NCBI RefSeq assembly: GCF_900110655.1
Contig: NZ_FOEQ01000017.1
Coordinates: forward strand, 16,630-80,629
Direction: 5' to 3'
DNA from: Pseudomonas soli
GTDB lineage: Bacteria; Pseudomonadota; Gammaproteobacteria; Pseudomonadales; Pseudomonadaceae
Length of the DNA stretch: 64,000 nucleotides
The position numbers and the translations under genes were made by a program. Positions 45,493 to 53,560 of the stretch are shown one piece after another (within the stretch, counting starts at the first letter, position 1; every line of letters starts with the position of its first letter). The notes under the pieces are model-generated. The model saw nothing but the letters and a program-made list of their open reading frames with translations. It was not told the DNA's origin and made no database searches.

Positions 45493-46770
45493 ATGCAGTC
45501 AATTCGCCGGGTCGCGATCCTGGGGGGCAACCGGATTCCCTTCGCCCGCTCCAATGGCGCCTACGCCAAGGCCAGCAACCAGGCGATGCTCACCGCCGCC
45601 CTCGAAGGCCTGGTGGAGCGCTACCGCCTGCATGGGCTGCGCCTGGGCGAGGTCGCGGCGGGGGCGGTGCTAAAGCACTCGCGTGACATGAACCTGACCC
45701 GCGAGTGCGTGCTCGGCTCGCGCTTGTCGCCGCAGACGCCGGCCTACGATATCCAGCAGGCCTGCGGCACTGGGCTGGAGGCGGCGTTGCTGGTGGCCAA
45801 CAAGATCGCCCTGGGACAGATCGACAGCGGCATCGCCGGCGGCGTCGACACCACCTCGGATGCCCCCATCGCGGTGAGCGAAGGGTTGCGTAAGATCCTG
45901 CTGCAGGCCAACCGTGGCAAGAGTCTTGGCGAGCGCCTCAAGCCTTTCCTCAAGTTGCGTCCGGGCCTGCTCAAGCCCGAGCTGCCGCGCAACGGCGAGC
46001 CGCGCACGGGGCTGTCGATGGGCGAGCATTGCGAGCGCATGGCGCAGACCTGGCAGATCGAGCGCGGCGACCAGGATGCGCTGGCGCTGCTCAGCCATCA
46101 GCACCTGGCGGCGTCCTATCGCGAGGGATGGCACGACGACCTGCTCACGCCCTACCTGGGGCTGAGCCGCGACAACAACCTGCGCGCCGACCTCACCCTG
46201 GAACAGCTGGCCAAGCTCAAGCCGGTGTTCGAGCGCAGCGGCCTTGGCACGCTCACGCCGGGCAACTCCACGCCGCTGACCGATGGTGCCTCGCTGGTAC
46301 TGCTCGGCAGCGAGGCCTGGGCCGAGGAACAGGGCCTCAAGGTGCAGGCCTACCTGGTCGACGGCGAGGCGGCGGCGGTGGATTTCGTCCATGGCCAGGA
46401 GGGCCTGCTAATGGCGCCGGTGTACGCGGTGCCACGGCTGCTGGCACGCAACGGCCTGACCTTGCAGGACTTCGATTTCTACGAAATCCACGAAGCCTTT
46501 GCCGCCCAGGTGCTGTGCACTCTCAAGGCCTGGGAAGATGCCGACTACTGCCGCACACGGCTGGGGCTCGATGCGCCGCTCGGTGCGATTGACCGTACCA
46601 GGCTGAACGTGAAGGGCAGCTCGCTGGCCGCAGGGCACCCGTTCGCCGCGACGGGCGGGCGGATTCTGGCGAACATGGCCAAGCTGCTCAGCGAGCGGGG
46701 CAAGGGGCGCGGCCTGATCTCCATCTGCGCGGCGGGCGGCCAGGGAGTGACGGCGATCATCGAGCGATAG
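45493..46770 (+). CDS. Acetyl-CoA C-acyltransferase, FadI-like
   Basis: A 425-residue thiolase. It starts at the ATG after CAGGAGGAACAGGC (a strong ribosome site), giving MQSIRRVAILGGNRIPFARS. The active-site Cys is in IQQACGTGLEAAL (near residue 99), with the two C-terminal motifs YEIHEAFAAQV, NVKGSSLAAGHPFAATGGR and ISICAAGGQGV. The sequence type matches the FadI branch used in beta-oxidation. Divergent FabG4-like and MaoC genes would supply reduction and dehydration, so the cluster may extend or degrade acyl chains. Confidence 0.92.
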   Translation: MQSIRRVAILGGNRIPFARSNGAYAKASNQAMLTAALEGLVERYRLHGLRLGEVAAGAVLKHSRDMNLTRECVLGSRLSPQTPAYDIQQACGTGLEAALLVANKIALGQIDSGIAGGVDTTSDAPIAVSEGLRKILLQANRGKSLGERLKPFLKLRPGLLKPELPRNGEPRTGLSMGEHCERMAQTWQIERGDQDALALLSHQHLAASYREGWHDDLLTPYLGLSRDNNLRADLTLEQLAKLKPVFERSGLGTLTPGNSTPLTDGASLVLLGSEAWAEEQGLKVQAYLVDGEAAAVDFVHGQEGLLMAPVYAVPRLLARNGLTLQDFDFYEIHEAFAAQVLCTLKAWEDADYCRTRLGLDAPLGAIDRTRLNVKGSSLAAGHPFAATGGRILANMAKLLSERGKGRGLISICAAGGQGVTAIIER

Positions 46771-46829
46771 GTTCGGCGTTGACTGCGATGGCTGATACCC
46801 TTGTCCGTCCCGAGACACCAGGCCCAATC

Positions 46830-47606
46830 ATGTCGACTATCGGCCCGCGCCCCATCCCCACGCTGGACCACTTGCCCAGGCCGCTCTATGCCCGCGCCGA
46901 GAGCCTCGGTGCCGGATCCTGGACCACCCGCCACCGCCACGACTGGGTGCAGTTCTCCTACGCCATCAGCGGGGTGCTTGGCGTGTACACCAGCGACGGC
47001 AGCTACTTCGCCCCGCCGCAATGGGGCGTGTGGATCCCGGCCGGCACCGAGCACGATGTGGTGACCTCGATGCAGGCCGAGATGCGCAGCCTGTATGTGC
47101 GCAGCGATGCCTGCCCATGGTCGCCCAGCGAATGCCGGGTGCTGGAGGTCACGCCGCTGGCGCGCGAGCTGATCAAGCAGTTCTGCACCTTCGCCGTGGC
47201 CTATCCGGAGGGCGACAGCGCCGAGGCGCGGCTGGTGGCGGTGTTGCTGGACCAACTGCGCACCCTGCCGCAGGTAGGCTTCTCGCTGCCGTTGCCGCGC
47301 CATCCGGGGTTGCTGGCGTTGTGCAACGGGCTGATCGCCGCGCCCGACCAGGTGCAGACCTTGCAGCAGTGGGCCGTGCAACTGGGGGTGTCGGAAAAGA
47401 CCCTGATGCGCCTGTTCCAGCGCGAGACGGGGCTGAGCTTTCGCAACTGGCGCCAGCGCATGCGCCTGTTGACGTCGCTGGCGCTGCTGGAGGCGGGGGA
47501 GAGCGTCACCCAGGCGGCGCTGGGCTGCGGTTATGACTCGACCTCGGCCTACATTGCCGCGTTCAAGCAGTTGTTCGGGGCGACGCCGGGGGAGCTTCGC
47601 CTGTAG
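46830..47606 (+). CDS. AraC family transcriptional regulator
   Basis: A 258-residue regulator with an N-terminal cupin-like sensor domain (TRHRHDWVQFSYAISGVLGVYTSDGSYFAPPQWGVWIPAGTEHDV, about 30-80) and a C-terminal double helix-turn-helix (LQQWAVQLGVSEKTLMRLFQRETGLSFRNWRQRMRL, AALGCGYDSTSAYIAAFKQLFGATP). I start it at MSTIGPRPIPTLDHL; 17 residues more are possible from ATG 46779. It follows the thiolase gene by 59 bases on the same strand. Ligand unknown. Confidence 0.88.
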   Translation: MSTIGPRPIPTLDHLPRPLYARAESLGAGSWTTRHRHDWVQFSYAISGVLGVYTSDGSYFAPPQWGVWIPAGTEHDVVTSMQAEMRSLYVRSDACPWSPSECRVLEVTPLARELIKQFCTFAVAYPEGDSAEARLVAVLLDQLRTLPQVGFSLPLPRHPGLLALCNGLIAAPDQVQTLQQWAVQLGVSEKTLMRLFQRETGLSFRNWRQRMRLLTSLALLEAGESVTQAALGCGYDSTSAYIAAFKQLFGATPGELRL

Positions 47607-47622
47607 CAGGTAAAAGGCCGGT

Positions 47623-47664
47623 CGGTGGGCAACCGCGCATCTACAAGAGCGCGCGTGCCCACCG
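47623..47664. terminator. Hairpin between the AraC and chemoreceptor genes
   Basis: CGGTGGGCA (47623-47631) pairs perfectly with TGCCCACCG (47656-47664); extra G/C-rich pairing is possible in the loop. It lies between convergent stops. Confidence 0.6.
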
Positions 47665-47672
47665 CCGGCAAC

Positions 47673-49619
47673 TCAGGTCTTGAACCTGCGCACCAGCGCA
47701 TCCAGCTCGTTGGACAGCCCGGCAAGGCTCTCGGAGTCCTGACGCGCCGCCTGGGCCAGTTCCGCCACCAGTTGGGCATCGCCATGGATCTGGCTGATGT
47801 GGCGGTTGATGTCCTCGGCCACCTGGTGCTGCTCCTCGGCGGCGGTGGCGATCTGGGTGTTCATGTCGCGGATGACGTCCACCGATTCGCGGATCTGGCC
47901 GAAGCTGTCGCGGGCCAGGCCGATACGGCTGACCGACTGCTGCGAGACCTCGATGCTGGCGTGCATCTGTTCGGCCACCTGGGCCGTGCGGCTGGCCAGG
48001 TTGCCCAGCAGGCCGTCGATCTCGGCGGTGGAGTCGGCGGTGCGCTTGGCCAGGGCGCGGACTTCGTCGGCGACCACGGCAAAGCCGCGGCCCTGCTCAC
48101 CGGCGCGTGCGGCCTCGATGGCGGCGTTGAGCGCCAGCAGGTTGGTCTGCTCGGCAATCGAGCGGATGGTGCCGAGGATCGACTGGATGGCATTGCTGTC
48201 ACGCTCCAGTTGCTGGATCGACTGCGCCGACTGCTCGATTTCCTGGCTCAGGCGATCGACGCTCTGCACCGCCGCGTCGATCTGCTGCTGCCCTTCACGG
48301 GCCTGCTGCTGGCCGCTGTCGGCCGATTGCGCGGCCTGGCTGCAGGAACGGGCCACCTCGTTGGCGGTGGCGACCATCTCATGGAAGGCCGTGGAGACCA
48401 TGTCCACCGCTTCGCGCTGGCGCCCGGCCGCTTCGGCCATGTCGCCGGAAACGCGGGTCGAGCTGTTGGAGGTGCTGAGGATCTTGCTCGCCGCACCGCC
48501 GATGTGCTGGATCAAGCTGCGGATGGCGCCGAGGAACTGGTTGAACCAGCTGGCCAGCTGGGCGGTTTCGTCGCGGCCGCGGATCTCCAGGTTGCGGGTC
48601 AGGTCGCCTTCGCCCTGGGCGATGTCCTCCAGGCCGCTGGTGACGCTGTTGATCGGGCGCACGATGAGCTTGGCGAACGCCGCGCCTACCACGGCGAACA
48701 CGGCGGCCAGGATCAACGCGACGACGCCGATCAGCCAGGTAAGGCGGGTGGTGGTCTGCATCACTTCGTCTTGCTGGATCAGGCCGATGAAGGTCCAGCC
48801 GAGTTTCTCGTCGGGGTAGACGTTGGCCATGTAGCGCTCGCCGTTCAACTGCACTTCGGCCAGGCCCTTGCCGGCCTTGGCCAGCTCGGCGTAGCCGTCG
48901 CCCAGGCTGGCGAGCTGCTTGAAGTTGTGGCTGGCGTCGCGCGGGTCGACCATCACGTTGCCGTTGTTTTCCATGAGGATCAGGTAGCCGCTCTCGCCCA
49001 GCTTGATCTGCTTGACGATTTCGGTAAGGCCCTTGAGCGACACATCGATGTTGACCACGCCGCCCGGGTTGCCCAGCGTGTTGGCCACGGCGCGCACGGT
49101 GCTGACCAGCACGGCGTCGTCGCCGGCCCAGTAGTAGGGGGCGGTGCGCAGGGTTTTGCCGGGGTTGGCCATGGCCGCCTGGTACCAGGGGCGAGTACGC
49201 GGGTCATAGTTGGCCATTTTCGGATCGCCCGGCCAGAACGCGTAGCCGCCGTCCTTCAGGCCATAGGACACATAGGCGTAGTCCGGGTGGCTCTGGGCCA
49301 GGCGGCTGAACAGGTCGAACAGCGCCTTGTCCTGCTCGCCGGGGGTAATGCTGGCGGCATCGGCGCTGATGTGCTTCTTGACGTTGTCAGCGCTGGCCGC
49401 CACCAGGGGCTGTGCGGCGAGGTAGTCGACGTTCTGGGTGATGCCCTGGAAGAAGATGTCCATGGCATTGCCGACCTGGCGAATCTCCCGGCTGCTGTTG
49501 TCGAGGAAATCGTCGCGGGCTTCGCCGCGCAGGTTGAGCACCACCAGGGTGGCGACCAGGACGATGGGCAGGCCGGCGATGATGGCGAAGGCCCAGGTGA
49601 GTTTCTGCTTGATGTTCAT
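47673..49619 (-). CDS. Chemoreceptor with dCache ligand-binding domain
   Basis: A 648-residue methyl-accepting chemotaxis protein. One membrane helix (about 11-31) precedes a double-Cache periplasmic domain (about 35-280), a second helix (LTWLIGVVALILAAVFAVVGAAF), HAMP and the signalling domain with EQTNLLALNAAIEAARAGE. In the Cache domain, DPRTRPWYQAA and the later VVNIDVSL keep part of the amino-acid recognition motif (RxWY, D), but the segment PYYWAGDD differs from the usual PYxD. The ligand may therefore be a non-standard amino acid or something else. No CheB/CheR pentapeptide is seen at the C-terminus (VRRFKT). Confidence 0.9.
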   Translation of the reverse strand: MNIKQKLTWAFAIIAGLPIVLVATLVVLNLRGEARDDFLDNSSREIRQVGNAMDIFFQGITQNVDYLAAQPLVAASADNVKKHISADAASITPGEQDKALFDLFSRLAQSHPDYAYVSYGLKDGGYAFWPGDPKMANYDPRTRPWYQAAMANPGKTLRTAPYYWAGDDAVLVSTVRAVANTLGNPGGVVNIDVSLKGLTEIVKQIKLGESGYLILMENNGNVMVDPRDASHNFKQLASLGDGYAELAKAGKGLAEVQLNGERYMANVYPDEKLGWTFIGLIQQDEVMQTTTRLTWLIGVVALILAAVFAVVGAAFAKLIVRPINSVTSGLEDIAQGEGDLTRNLEIRGRDETAQLASWFNQFLGAIRSLIQHIGGAASKILSTSNSSTRVSGDMAEAAGRQREAVDMVSTAFHEMVATANEVARSCSQAAQSADSGQQQAREGQQQIDAAVQSVDRLSQEIEQSAQSIQQLERDSNAIQSILGTIRSIAEQTNLLALNAAIEAARAGEQGRGFAVVADEVRALAKRTADSTAEIDGLLGNLASRTAQVAEQMHASIEVSQQSVSRIGLARDSFGQIRESVDVIRDMNTQIATAAEEQHQVAEDINRHISQIHGDAQLVAELAQAARQDSESLAGLSNELDALVRRFKT

Positions 49620-49816
49620 CCACGCTCCCAGAGTTGTTCTTGTCGTTGCACGAGGCTGTAACAGTGCATCGGCAAAGCCTGGGTTTTATGTAGGCGAACG
49701 CCTGTATTTATTGGGTGAAAAGGCTATTGAAGGGGATATCGGTCGGGGTTGGCTAATATGGCATACCAAAAGGTGTCCGCAGGAGCGACGCACTGCCGCT
49801 CCCACAGGCGATACCG

Positions 49817-50221
49817 TCAGTGACAGCAGCCGCTGCCATTGGCCAGGTCCTTGAGGATCGGGCAGTCCGGGCGGTCATCGCCCTGGCAGTGGGCCACCAG
49901 CTCACCGAGGGTGTCGCGCAGGCTCACCAGTTCCTCGATGCGCTGGTTCAGCGCGTCGATATGCTGCATGGCCAGGGCTTTCACGTCGGCGCTGGCGCGC
50001 TGGCGGTCCTGCCACAGGGTCAGCAGCTTGGCGACTTCGTCCAGGGAGAAGCCCAGGTCCCGCGAGCGCTTGATGAACGCAAGGCTGTGCAGGTCTTCCT
50101 GCTGGTACAGGCGATAGCCGCTTTCGCTGCGCGTGGCGGGGCGCAACAGACCGATGGACTCGTAGTAACGGATCATCTTGGCGCTGAGCCCGCTACGGCG
50201 GGCGGCCTGGCCGATGTTCAT
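49817..50221 (-). CDS. cueR: Copper-responsive MerR regulator CueR
   Basis: A 134-residue MerR-type sensor of cytosolic Cu(I). The helix-turn-helix begins MNIGQAARRSGLSAKMIRYYESIGLL; a long dimer helix follows; the Cu(I) ligands are Cys112 and Cys120, spaced Cx7C in HCQGDDRPDC, and the tail ends CCH. Its ATG overlaps the copA stop by four bases, so cueR is the second gene of the copA message and is probably expressed with it. Targets seen nearby are the two promoters at 52645-52675 and 53146-53176. Confidence 0.95.
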   Translation of the reverse strand: MNIGQAARRSGLSAKMIRYYESIGLLRPATRSESGYRLYQQEDLHSLAFIKRSRDLGFSLDEVAKLLTLWQDRQRASADVKALAMQHIDALNQRIEELVSLRDTLGELVAHCQGDDRPDCPILKDLANGSGCCH

Positions 50222-52617
50222 GGCGCCTCCTGGTCGATGGCGGTGGGTTTCCAGGTTTTCAGCCACAGGGCGTTGCTGACCACGCTGACGCTGGACAGGG
50301 CCATGGCGGCGCCGGCCAGTACCGGGTTGAGGTAACCAAGTGCGGCCAGGGGGATGCCGACCAGGTTGTAGATGAAGGCCCAGAACAGGTTCTGGCGGAT
50401 CTTCGCATAGGTCTTGCGGCTGATGTCCAATGCCGCGGGCACCAGGCGCGGATCGCCGCGCATCAGGGTTATGCCGGCGGCCTGCATGGCCACGTCGGTG
50501 CCGCCGCCCATGGCGATGCCGATATCGGCGGCGGCCAGTGCCGGGGCGTCGTTGATGCCGTCGCCGACCATGGCCACCACGCCTTGCTGCTTGAGCGCGG
50601 CGACTGTAGCCGCCTTGTCCGCTGGCAGCACTTCGGCATGCACGTCATCGATGCCCAGGGCGTCGGCCACCACTTTGGCGCTGCCACGGTTGTCGCCCGT
50701 CAGCAGGTGGCTGCTGATGCCACGGGCATGCAGCGCGTCGATGGCCGCGCCGGCGCCGGGCTTGAGGCTGTCGCCGAAGGCGAACAGGCCGAGTACGCGA
50801 GGGTGCTGGCCGCGTTCGATCAACCAGGACAGCGTGCGGCCCTCGGCTTCCCAGGCCTGCGCACTGTCGGCCAGGTCACCCGGCGGCAGACCGTTTTCGT
50901 CGAGCAGGCGACGGTTGCCCAGGGCCAGTTCACGGCCATCCACCTGGCCGGCGATGCCGCGACCGGTGAGGGACTGGCTGTCGGCAACCTGTGGCACGTG
51001 CAGGCCTTGTTCGGCGCAGGCGTCGAGTACCGCTTTGGCCAAGGGGTGCTCACTGCCGCGTTGCAGGGCGCCGGCCAGGCGCAGCAACTCGTCGTTGTCG
51101 CCGCTGCTGGCTTGGCTGTGGACGATGCGCGGGCTGCCCGAGGTGAGCGTGCCGGTCTTGTCGAACACCACGCTGTTCACCGCATGGGCACGCTCCAGTG
51201 CTTCGGCGTCCTTGATCAGGATGCCGTGACGGGCGGCGACGCCGGTGCCGGCCATGATCGCGGCGGGCGTGGCCAGGCCGAGGGCGCATGGGCAGGCGAT
51301 CACCAGCACGGCGACGGCGTTGATCAGGGCGGTTTCCAGCGGCGCGCCGGCCAGCCACCAGCCGACCAGGGTGATCAGCGCCAGCACCAGTACTGCTGGC
51401 ACGAACACCTGGCTGACCCGGTCGACCAGCTTCTGGATGGGCGCCTTGGCCGCCTGGGCGTCCTCGACCAGGCGGATGATGCGCGCGAGCACGGTCTCGG
51501 TGCCCAGGGCCAGGGTTTTTACCAGCAGCCGGCCTTCGCCGTTGATGGCCCCACCGGTTACCGAGTCGCCAGGCGCCTTGGACACAGGCAGGCTTTCACC
51601 GCTGATCAACGCCTCATCGGCATGGCTGCTGCCTTCGAGTACTTCACCATCGACCGGGAAGCGCTCGCCGGGTTTGACCAATACCAGGTCGCCCAGGCGC
51701 AGCTGACTGATCGCCACATCTTCCTCGCGCCCTTCGATGACTCGCACCGCCCGTTCCGGGCGCAGCGCCTCCAGCGCCCGGATGGCGCTGGCGGTCTGGC
51801 GCTTGGCGCGGCTTTCCAGGTACTTGCCCAGCAGCACCAGGGCGATGACCACCGCCGAAGCTTCGAAATACAGGTGCGGTTCCATGCCGTCATGGGCGTT
51901 GGCCCATTGGTGCAGGCTCAGGCCGTAGCCGGCGCTGGTGCCCAGGGCGACCAGCAGGTCCATGTTGCCGGCACCGGCGCGCACGGCCTTCCAGGCGGCG
52001 ACGTAGAAGCGTGCGCCGAGGATGAACTGCACCGGCGTGGCCAGCAGGAACTGCGCCCAGGCCGGCAGCATCCAGTGCACACCGAAGGGTTGCGCCAGCA
52101 TCGGCAATACCAATGGCAGGGCCAGCAGCAGGGCGGCGCCGACCGCCAGGCGTTCGTTGCGCAGGCGGCGTTGGGCTTGGGCCTGGTCATCGTCGGCGGT
52201 GCGCGGCAGGCTGGCGCTGTAGCCGGCCTTTTCCACCGCGGCGATCAACACGCCGTCATCGACGGCCTGCAAAACTTCGAGGTGGGCGCGTTCGCTGGCC
52301 AGGTTGACGCTGACCTGCTCGACCCCCGGCAGCTTGCCGAGGGCGCGTTCGACACGGCCGGCGCAGCTGGCGCAGGTCATGCCGCCGATCTGCAGTTCGA
52401 GGGTGCGGGTGGGGACGCTGTAACCGGCGTCGCGCACCGCGCCGACCAATGCCGGCAGGCTGTCGGCCGGCGCCTGTACCCGGGCCTGCTCGGTGGCCAG
52501 GTTGACGCTGACATGTTCGGTGCCGGTGACCTTGCGCAGGGCGCGCTCGACCCGACCTGCGCAACTGGCGCAGGTCATGCCGCTGATCGGCAGGTCGAAG
52601 GTGGTGGATGCGGGCAT
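50218..52617 (-). CDS. copA: Cu(I)-exporting P-type ATPase CopA
   Basis: A 799-residue P1B-type ATPase pumping Cu(I) to the periplasm. Two heavy-metal-binding domains each carry GMTCASCAGRVERAL (near residues 13 and 83). The membrane domain has the metal site CPC (IACPCALGLATP), followed by phosphorylation motif DKTGTLTSG, and the ATP-domain TGDNRGSA and MVGDGINDAPALA hinge. The catalytic set is complete. Transcription is expected from the CueR promoter just upstream, and cueR follows with a four-base overlap. Confidence 0.96.
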   Translation of the reverse strand: MPASTTFDLPISGMTCASCAGRVERALRKVTGTEHVSVNLATEQARVQAPADSLPALVGAVRDAGYSVPTRTLELQIGGMTCASCAGRVERALGKLPGVEQVSVNLASERAHLEVLQAVDDGVLIAAVEKAGYSASLPRTADDDQAQAQRRLRNERLAVGAALLLALPLVLPMLAQPFGVHWMLPAWAQFLLATPVQFILGARFYVAAWKAVRAGAGNMDLLVALGTSAGYGLSLHQWANAHDGMEPHLYFEASAVVIALVLLGKYLESRAKRQTASAIRALEALRPERAVRVIEGREEDVAISQLRLGDLVLVKPGERFPVDGEVLEGSSHADEALISGESLPVSKAPGDSVTGGAINGEGRLLVKTLALGTETVLARIIRLVEDAQAAKAPIQKLVDRVSQVFVPAVLVLALITLVGWWLAGAPLETALINAVAVLVIACPCALGLATPAAIMAGTGVAARHGILIKDAEALERAHAVNSVVFDKTGTLTSGSPRIVHSQASSGDNDELLRLAGALQRGSEHPLAKAVLDACAEQGLHVPQVADSQSLTGRGIAGQVDGRELALGNRRLLDENGLPPGDLADSAQAWEAEGRTLSWLIERGQHPRVLGLFAFGDSLKPGAGAAIDALHARGISSHLLTGDNRGSAKVVADALGIDDVHAEVLPADKAATVAALKQQGVVAMVGDGINDAPALAAADIGIAMGGGTDVAMQAAGITLMRGDPRLVPAALDISRKTYAKIRQNLFWAFIYNLVGIPLAALGYLNPVLAGAAMALSSVSVVSNALWLKTWKPTAIDQEAP

Positions 52618-52644
52618 GGCTCTCTCCTCCGTGGATAGGCCTTC

Positions 52645-52675
52645 AGCATCAACCTTGCCATGCGGGCAAGGTCAA
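52645..52675 (-). promoter_or_regulatory. CueR promoter of copA
   Basis: Reading the minus strand: -35 TTGACC (52675-52670), a 19-base spacer with the inverted repeat CCTTGCC-N5-GGCAAGG, and -10 GATGCT (52650-52645). The 19-base spacing is the mark of MerR/CueR promoters. The -35 overlaps the stop codon of the small exported-protein gene, so copA also may receive its read-through. Confidence 0.88.
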
Positions 52676-53058
52676 TAGCCCAGGTTGGCTTGCCTCAATT
52701 CCAGGCCCTTGTGCCCTGTGGCGATGCGGTACTTCTTGATCTGCCCCGCCTGCAACGTCAGGCGCGTGCTGCGCTGGTCTTCGATACCCGGGGCGCAACC
52801 GGGCATCTGCCCGGGGAGCAGGCGCAAGCGTACGTCGACCGGGCCCGGTGGCAGGTTGAACGAGGTCGATTGCTCCTGGAACAGCCGGCCGGCCAACTGA
52901 TCGTTGAGGTAGATACCGATCTCGCAACTGCTGGCCACTTCCAAGCGTTCCCGGGAAATCATCAGCACGCTGTAGTCCGAGTTGCCTTCGGCGCTGGCCG
53001 GTGGCACCACGGCCAGCGCGCCCAGCAGTCCGACTAGGCTCATTGCTGCCCTGATCAT
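52672..53058 (-). CDS. Small exported protein in the copper locus
   Basis: I do not recognise a named family. The gene encodes 128 residues with a clear signal peptide (MIRAAMSLVGLLGALAVVPPASA) and a small beta-rich mature domain with PPGPVDVRLRLLPGQ and ATGHKGLELRQANLGY. Two cysteines (SSCEIG and PGCAPG) could form a disulfide. It lies between divergent copZ and copA, is read in the copA direction, and its stop falls inside the copA -35 element. A periplasmic copper role is an inference from position only. Confidence 0.7.
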   Translation of the reverse strand: MIRAAMSLVGLLGALAVVPPASAEGNSDYSVLMISRERLEVASSCEIGIYLNDQLAGRLFQEQSTSFNLPPGPVDVRLRLLPGQMPGCAPGIEDQRSTRLTLQAGQIKKYRIATGHKGLELRQANLGY

Positions 53059-53145
53059 GAAGAATCTCCTGCTTGCCAAAATCGTCAAAGGCGCAGCTTG
53101 GCCGAGCCGCGCAAGGATTTCCAGCCCGGCCGTTTGACGCGGAAC

Positions 53146-53176
53146 TTGACCTTGCCCCGATGGCAAGGCTGAAAGT
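53146..53176 (+). promoter_or_regulatory. CueR promoter of copZ
   Basis: TTGACC (53146-53151), a 19-base spacer containing CCTTGCC-CCGAT-GGCAAGG (53150-53168) and -10 GAAAGT (53171-53176). Layout and repeat arms are identical to the copA promoter, so both should answer to the same CueR. Confidence 0.87.
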
Positions 53177-53204
53177 AGACAAAACCCACAAGGAGGCAAC
53201 CCCT

Positions 53205-53402
53205 ATGCAAGTGTTCAATGTACAAGGCATGACCTGTGGCCATTGCGTGAAAGGCGTGACCCGTGCGGTGCAGGAGCAGGACGCCGCGGCGCGGGTGGAA
53301 GTGGACCTGGCGGCGAAGCAGGTGCGGGTGGACAGTGCGCTGGCGGCGGATCAGATCCTGGCGGCGATTCGTGAAGAGGGGTATCAGGCCGAGGTGGCCT
53401 GA
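53205..53402 (+). CDS. copZ: Copper chaperone CopZ
   Basis: A 65-residue heavy-metal-associated domain protein that carries Cu(I) to CopA. The motif GMTCGHC (Cys at about 11 and 14) and the C-terminal IREEGYQAEVA are typical. A strong ribosome site (AAGGAGG) and a CueR promoter 30 bases upstream support the start at MQVFNVQ. It is divergent from the small exported-protein gene. Confidence 0.94.
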   Translation: MQVFNVQGMTCGHCVKGVTRAVQEQDAAARVEVDLAAKQVRVDSALAADQILAAIREEGYQAEVA

Positions 53403-53426
53403 ACGGCTGGATTGTCCAGCTAAAGC

Positions 53427-53473
53427 ATTTCTGTAGAAGCGGGCTGCCTGGGCAAGCCCGCGGCTACAGAAAT
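53427..53473. terminator. Long hairpin between copZ and the MFS gene
   Basis: Outer arms ATTTCTGTAG (53427-53436) and CTACAGAAAT (53464-53473) enclose inner arms GCGGGCT (53439-53445) and AGCCCGC (53455-53461). It probably terminates copZ and resembles the genome's dispersed palindromes in its inner part. Confidence 0.7.
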
Positions 53474-53560
53474 ACAGGCCAATTATTGCAAAGGTTTTCA
53501 ACGCCCGATGATCCAGTGCAGGTAGACTAAACGACTTGCTTAGCCTGCTATGGATTCTCC

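Noticed and set aside
49740..49816. Partial GGAGCG/CGCTCC inverted match upstream of the dCache receptor
   Set aside because: Pairing is weak and interrupted; too little to call an element.
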